The notes beneath the pieces are model-generated. The model was given only the letters and a program-made list of their open reading frames with translations, was not told the origin of the DNA and did not search any database. A program made the position numbers and the translations under genes. From Sphaeroforma sirkka (taxonomy: Eukaryota > Opisthokonta > Ichthyosporea > Ichthyophonida), in assembly GCA_001586965.3 (NCBI GenBank), contig LUCW03000582.1, positions 1-26,103 of the forward strand: a stretch of DNA of 26,103 nucleotides. The letters are read 5' to 3'. This document shows positions 11,510 to 26,103 of this stretch, piece after piece; position 1 is the first letter of the stretch; the number at the start of each line of letters is the position of its first letter.

Positions 11510-12110
11510 TCGACATTAGACTCTTATGTTAATAAACGTACTCTTAAGCAGTACGTAAATTATAAACGTACTATTAAAAGCACGTGTATTAAATGGGTTT
11601 TAAAGGTTCTATTTACAAGTACCTTTTCCATTTTACAAATCAGATATTTTGGCCCCGACCCATTAAAGGGTTTGTGAACAAGGCCAAAGAGTATATTTGG
11701 AGTAGGTCTATTAAGAGACCTAGATAAACACTCCAAAATATACATCTGAATACTTCGGTAGCGAGATGGCTCAACCGAACATAGGTTTCTAGAGACCCTT
11801 AATGGTTACCTAGTTTGACCTCCGTTCAGCCAACCAGATGTGCCAGTCTGATGATGGCAAGTCGGTAATTCTTGATAAGTGGCCAGTTATTGGTTAAGAC
11901 AATAACTAAGGACATCAAGAGTATTTTTACTTTTTTACTTTTTTTTTCTAAAGATAGGATTTTACTAGTTTTAGTAATTCGTGCGACGAAACAAGTAATA
12001 CTAGTTTCGACGATAACGATAACGAAGAGGATGATATATAGGCAATGTCTCAGCCTTACAATCACCCAGAGTATTGCTGATTTATATGAGACATACCTAA
12101 CTTTATTACC
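11510..12110. repeat. Chain of nested hairpins interrupting element A's integrase
   Basis: About 600 bp lie between the integrase core and its GPY/F module, where element B has only a short linker. It is a run of inverted repeats: 11536-11542/11550-11556; 11591-11596/11628-11633 enclosing 11602-11607/11621-11626; 11648-11654/11682-11688 enclosing 11658-11661/11668-11671; 11691-11703/11730-11743 (1-nt bulge) enclosing 11704-11709/11716-11721; 11754-11759/11774-11779; 11782-11786/11808-11812; 11841-11845/11854-11858; 11870-11876/11914-11920 enclosing 11885-11892/11900-11907; 11964-11969/12000-12005 enclosing 11978-11982/11986-11990; 12045-12052/12087-12094. No coding region is supported. It is probably an insertion or a structured RNA/DNA segment. 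Confidence 0.7.
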
Positions 12111-12539
12111 AGACTAAAACTCGTATACTTAGAAAACTTATTAAAAGACTTTAAGATTTTATTACGTTTAGTAGCTCTAAAATGTTTATGCCGCCTTAAG
12201 AGACCGATATTTACATACCCCTGTTTAATCGAGCACAAAAATCGTGTCATACTTAAAGCGTATGCCCTATGGAATAACACTAAGTACATTGTTCAGTTCA
12301 AAATTGGCAAATATGTTAACATTATATATATCGCAATGCCAACGTTGCCGAACTCTCTTCTAAGGTAATCGGACCCTTTGTTATTTCCTACCATGATGAG
12401 AAGAGTGATACTTACGAAGTGAATAACATAGACGGTACTAGCGCAACCAATCTAGGTACTCACTGTATCCCTACCTCCGAACTCTCATTCGCTCGCTCAT
12501 TTGATTCTGATGTCCCAGTTATGGAGTCATAAGCCAAAG

Positions 12540-12680
12540 GTACAATTGACAAAACATTCGAAGACGGTTACACTTACTACAGGACCCGTTTTATGGATGG
12601 GACAGTAGCTTGGCTAACCTCCTATGCGTTTCGTGAATCCCGCGACTTCCTTCGTATTTTTAATAAGAAATGGAATAAAC
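12540..12680 (+). other. Element A: chromodomain-like C-terminal tail
   Basis: Downstream of the GPY/F module the sequence reads a YYRTRFMDGTVAWL block followed by ESRDFLRIFNKKW. The pattern of aromatic strand residues, then W, then a Leu/Phe-rich C-terminal helix is that of chromo/chromoshadow-like domains at the end of chromovirus integrases. If correct, element A belongs to a chromodomain-bearing Ty3 lineage. The call rests on a short pattern only. Confidence 0.4.
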
Positions 12681-12849
12681 GTTTACATAAGAACACACGA
12701 GATAAATGGAAAGGGTTTCCTCAGGTGACTGCAAACCCGGATGGATCTGAAATTTCCTATTTGCCACCTACTTCCTATGTGACTAAATTTTCTGATTTGA
12801 TTACAAACAGAGCAGAAAATTCTTTGAACTGTAGAAATACGGCCTCCGG

Positions 12850-13440
12850 TCAGTCTAAAATATCAAGATCAATTGAGATAATACATTGGTTTTTATTTGT
12901 ATTTTAAATAATTTAATACAAGCTCTTTTTCCAATATTTCCAAAGTGTTCTAAATTCACTTTGATGGCTCCAATAGCCTGAGTATTTGGTATGACTCATC
13001 TACTTGGACCTATTTGAGACATTAGTCGATGTAGGATATTTTAAACTAAATTTTATAATCTCCGAACTACTAATTATAGATTTTGGTCCTCCCGCCAATC
13101 TCCAAAATCCAATAAGTCTTTTTCTTTTTTTAACTTTTCTTCAGATGGAACTTTATTTATATCAGCTAATGTAGTAACGTGATTTACGTTATTATGTCTA
13201 CCTACAAATTAGGCATGTGGTCATGAACACTTAGTACTTCTAGTGAAAATTATTCAATAAAGAACAGCTAGAGGTACGCCCTGTGTGATCGAGGATATTT
13301 AGGCTCTTAACAAGAGGCAGTCCCGATCATTCTTACACAAGCTACCACTGCTAAATCCTAACTGACTTAAATTGTATCTTAGTTTATAGAACATAGTTTA
13401 AAACATAGGAATATCCATCGAAGTTTACATCAGTCGAGAC
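12850..13440. repeat. AT-rich hairpin-dense tail behind element A
   Basis: No gene is supported. Perfect inverted repeats lie at 12897-12903/12915-12921, 12941-12947/12957-12963, 12979-12983/12994-12998, 13079-13086/13102-13109, 13175-13180/13186-13191, and 13286-13291/13324-13329 enclosing 13304-13308/13312-13316. It is probably 3' non-coding or LTR-proximal sequence of element A. Confidence 0.55.
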
Positions 13441-13880
13441 TATGTTCCCCATACCCTGGCTAATCACGCTGTTGAAGTACTACTTCCAAATTTTGGTTCA
13501 AACCAAATCATCGCGCTTGTTGGTTCCGCCTATGATACTTCTATTCCAGGCCAGCGAACACATACCGAATTCATCCGTGGTCTGATGCGGCATTGGCTTA
13601 CCCCCATCGTCGCTCCTCCTTCTCGGTACTCTGCACTAACCAATTCCGCGGTACTCCACGCGCAGATCCGATCCGTACCACAGAGGTGGGTAATTTACTT
13701 AGTAGGTCAGCAAGCGAATATATGGAACATTCGACAGTAACAGTGTTTTGTCAACACCGGCCCGAATTGACTCAGCGCATATCTTCCATTGTCGACTCAC
13801 TTGGCCCAAGCTTCAAACGGGAATTTACTGACCACTTCTTCCCATCAATCTTTCCTGAACCACTACAGCGATTATGAGAG
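13440..13880 (+). pseudogene. Unrecognised decayed coding-like stretch
   Basis: The composition shifts to mixed, codon-like sequence in several partial + strand reading frames, for example blocks VEVLLPNFGSNQIIALVGSA and FKREFTDHFFPSIFPEPL. It does not match the Gag, Pol or integrase of elements A or B by eye. It may be part of another decayed element or of A's non-autonomous tail. No function is offered. Confidence 0.3.
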
Positions 13881-13949
13881 CCATACCATATTTTCATACA
13901 TTGTAACATACATACTTGTCATTTTTGAAATAAATAATATTATCCCTAT

Positions 13950-14280
13950 TCTTGAAGAGCCCCTTCAGCAGCTTATATTATAAGGTCCCTAGAATTTCCC
14001 AAAGTTCTGTCCTTATTCTCCAAATCCAAAAAATCGGCCCAAAAAATGATTATCTCAGTTTTGGCGCCCAAAATTCCAAATTCACAAATTCGGTAGTAGT
14101 AGCTTTATTCTTAGGTTTACAATATAAGCAGGCTTTAGTCCTCTTCGTTCTTGTGTTCCTTTTAGTGAAAGTCTGAACACTAACGCTGGACGTGGACTGC
14201 CTTTATAGTCCGCCTGGGCCTATCTCTATCTATTCCCGAACGAACTTGTACTACTAACATCCTAGGATATTAACTATAAC
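13950..14280 (+). promoter_or_regulatory. Possible LTR promoter region (TATA-like)
   Basis: A TATAAGCAGG-type box at about 14123 in an otherwise gene-free stretch is followed by T/C-rich sequence, as in LTR U3/R regions. It would suit the 3' LTR of element A, whose left LTR is outside the window. No second copy is available to confirm it. Confidence 0.22.
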
Positions 14281-15250
14281 TATAACATTCGTAGTGAGAG
14301 GGAAAGGCACGGGCCTAGAAAACCTTCTGCTACGATGTTCTCGAACTTTCTCATGGCGTCATCGTCTATGTAATTATTCGTAGACACTTTGCACTGTTCG
14401 TGAATATACATAGACAATTTTAAGTATGACCCATGTAGAATGAAACTAAAAAATCATTAGGGCCTGGTTATATACGATTAACCCTGGCTTGGGCCCTGAA
14501 ATAAAAACCCAATATGAATTACCGGAATCATGACTCATCATTCGGGACCCGCCAAAATCCAGAGTACCGAAGAGTCTCGATAATTCATTAGGAGTCCCGA
14601 AACTCGATGTTTTAAAAAAAAAACTGTAATATTAGAATATTTATGGTAGTATGGTCCAGGACCAGAACCATAGCCTCCTGTTCTTTTTAGGAGGTTAAGC
14701 CAGAACGTCCAAAAATAAATATTTTTAAAATGAATACAAATGCGCTGATACGCATCAATATTTGTTTTGTTGTTGTTTTTGACCATAAGCCAAATCCATA
14801 CACACTTTAGACTGAAAGTTGACCGGGTAGTAATATTTTTTTTAAATTTTTTTTAATACTTTCCACCAATTCCATTTTTCTGGCGGGCTTTTTTTTACGC
14901 GGGCTTTTGTCTTTTTTAGGAGTCAAATAACGTTAATGTAGGCTAGCATTGTAGCCTGTAGGCCGTAGGCTTGTAAGTTGCAAGTTGTAGTCTCCTAAAT
15001 ATTTATTTAGAACAGATTCATAGGACATACGTAGGGTTGTAATTTGTAAATATTAAATCTATTAGTTGTTGTAATACCAAATAATTTAAGCTTCATGTGT
15101 ATTGTTCTTTAGTCTCGCTAAAAACTAAATAGTATATACCGCTCTACAGTTTACGGCTTTACGCCCTACGCCTACGAGGGTAAAAAACTCGTAATATAAA
15201 TTACATCAGTACATAAACTATATTAACATATTTAGAAACGATATTAGTAT
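14280..15250. other. Gene-free AT-rich region with scattered palindromes
   Basis: No coding signal was found. Small perfect hairpins occur at 14652-14657/14659-14664 (one-nt loop), 14674-14679/14689-14694 and 15173-15178/15188-15193, plus poly-T and poly-A runs near 14610, 14838 and 14890. It is most likely decayed mobile-element DNA. Confidence 0.4.
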
Positions 15251-15255
15251 TTGAG

Positions 15256-15345
15256 GATTACACGGAGTGAAATCGTCGTCTAACCTCTACCGTCTGGGTG
15301 ATTACATTGAGTGAAATCGTCTTCTATAACCTCTGCCGTCTGAGT
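15256..15345. repeat. Two-copy tandem duplication, about 45 bp unit
   Basis: Copy 1 (15256-15299) and copy 2 (15300-15345) share GAGTGAAATCGTC, CCTCT.CCGTCTG and flanking GATTACA, with a few substitutions and a two-base length difference. It is a simple tandem duplication in the intergenic region. Confidence 0.8.
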
Positions 15346-15359
15346 GAAAGTAACACTAG

Positions 15360-16062
15360 AATTCAATAGGAGGGAGGTGCCAGCGGCTTTCGGTGTCAAT
15401 TCGTATGTCAATGCTTAGCGAGGCTGATACTCTTCCGTTCAGCTTTGTTAATGTTCAAAGGTTTTCTAGTTTCTGACATTGTGTGTGTACGAAGAGGTTG
15501 GGAACGATAATAATCGTAGTGGAGTGGAATCTATGAGGACATTGCTCACTAGTATGAAATAATTCCGTGGTTGAACTTTGGAGGTATTGCCGTCCACAAT
15601 GATATGAGGAGAAGGACAACAATTCCGGCAGCTGGCGTGATTATAGTGAGATAGCAGCTATCGTGCTTAGTGCGAAGGTTTTAATTAACACGTGTTTACA
15701 TGTATCTATATGTATATGTCAGGTTTTCTCTATATACAAGCATATATAGTCTTATTCTGGTGCATGAGTCTATCAGGGTGTATGATACTGTACACGTATT
15801 CTCAAACTGTAACATAGTCATCCGAACTTTTGACCATTGGTATTTCATCTATGACTTCAGCAAAGTCATCCGCGTGTCTTTATAGCTAAGAGCAAACTTG
15901 TTCGAAAATCTCCGTCAGCGACTCAGTGGGCATGTTTTCGGAGCCATTTTTTAGCGTTAGATCGACTCACTTTCCCCCCGGAATAGTTGCCGTCCACGCT
16001 CTCGCATCATAGTGACACTTTAACACATCCGCAATCACGCCCCTATCACTGCACAGGAAACA
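15360..16062 (+). promoter_or_regulatory. Presumed upstream region and 5' UTR of PMS2
   Basis: About 700 bp without a supported gene. It contains a perfect 7-bp hairpin at 15851-15857/15863-15869 and a C-rich run at 15973-15979. The sequence before the start codon (GGAAACA then ATG) has A at -3, a good eukaryotic start context. No TATA box with clear spacing was found. The promoter role is inferred from position only. Confidence 0.35.

Positions 16063-26103
<10,041 letters not shown>

Larger units (their letters stand above)
10526..12850 (+). mobile_element. Element A, right part: integrase half of the decayed Ty3/gypsy element
   Basis: This continues the element interrupted at about 3212. 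It has an HHCC zinc domain (HNLTHRAYEH... CTDCEKNQ, about 10760-10885), a DDE core (VIVDLAKRP near 10950, CSDNGSELC near 11128, NETRHRELKK near 11240), and after an interruption at about 11510-12110 a GPY/F module (VIGPFVISYHDEK, about 12366-12405). It ends in a chromodomain-like tail (about 12540-12680). It is clearly homologous to element B's integrase but diverged and AT-richer. It is broken many times and old. Confidence 0.85.

Noticed and set aside
11744-11845. tRNA-like look: a GCGAGATGGCTC D-arm-like block and a downstream CCA
   Set aside because: The ends do not form a 7-bp acceptor stem and the T-arm is not canonical; it is better explained as part of the hairpin chain.
11872-12289. 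Short open frames on both strands within the hairpin chain
   Set aside because: Ile/Leu/Lys-rich chance frames in AT-rich DNA, overlapping each other and without homology.
15700-15885. A 61-codon open frame upstream of PMS2
   Set aside because: Tyr/Val/Ile-rich with no recognisable motif and no splice support; an AT-rich chance frame.

Overview
This is eukaryotic nuclear DNA, read mainly on the + strand. The evidence is a spliced, intron-rich mismatch-repair gene with GT..AG introns, decayed LTR retrotransposons, and long minisatellites and microsatellites. The organism cannot be fixed from the window. Introns of 250-2000 bp, intron positions shared with animals and heavy repeat content would fit a unicellular relative of animals (for example an ichthyosporean-like protist), but that is a low-confidence guess.

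Region 1 (about 1-14500) is a retrotransposon graveyard. An old, badly decayed Ty3/gypsy element (element A) starts before the window. It carries Gag zinc knuckles, protease, reverse transcriptase, RNase H and a methyltransferase-like domain up to about 3210. It resumes at about 10526 with integrase, a GPY/F module and a chromodomain-like tail, ending near 12850. A younger and much better preserved relative (element B, about 3660-10525) lies inside it. Both copies carry, between RNase H and integrase, a domain resembling phage Dam-type adenine methyltransferases, which is not a standard part of Ty3 elements. Non-coding stretches beside and inside element A (3261-3592, 11536-12094, 12897-13329) are packed with short-loop and nested perfect inverted repeats, several with TTAA in the apical loop. 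The stretch 12850-14500 is probably A's tail and LTR remnants, with a weak unknown coding fossil at about 13440-13880.

Region 2 (about 14500-16062) has no recognisable gene. It holds a two-copy tandem duplication and the presumed upstream region of the next gene.

Region 3 (16063 to the window end) is a host gene, PMS2 (MutL homologue), on the + strand. Eleven exons are well supported and one more is likely. They encode the full GHKL ATPase and transducer half and most of an acidic linker. The C-terminal dimerisation/endonuclease half lies beyond the window. Intron 1 holds a 25-bp minisatellite (19 copies), intron 3 a long AC/AT microsatellite, and the intron after exon 9 a 61-bp minisatellite. 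Thus a gene whose product guards repeat stability is itself full of unstable repeats.
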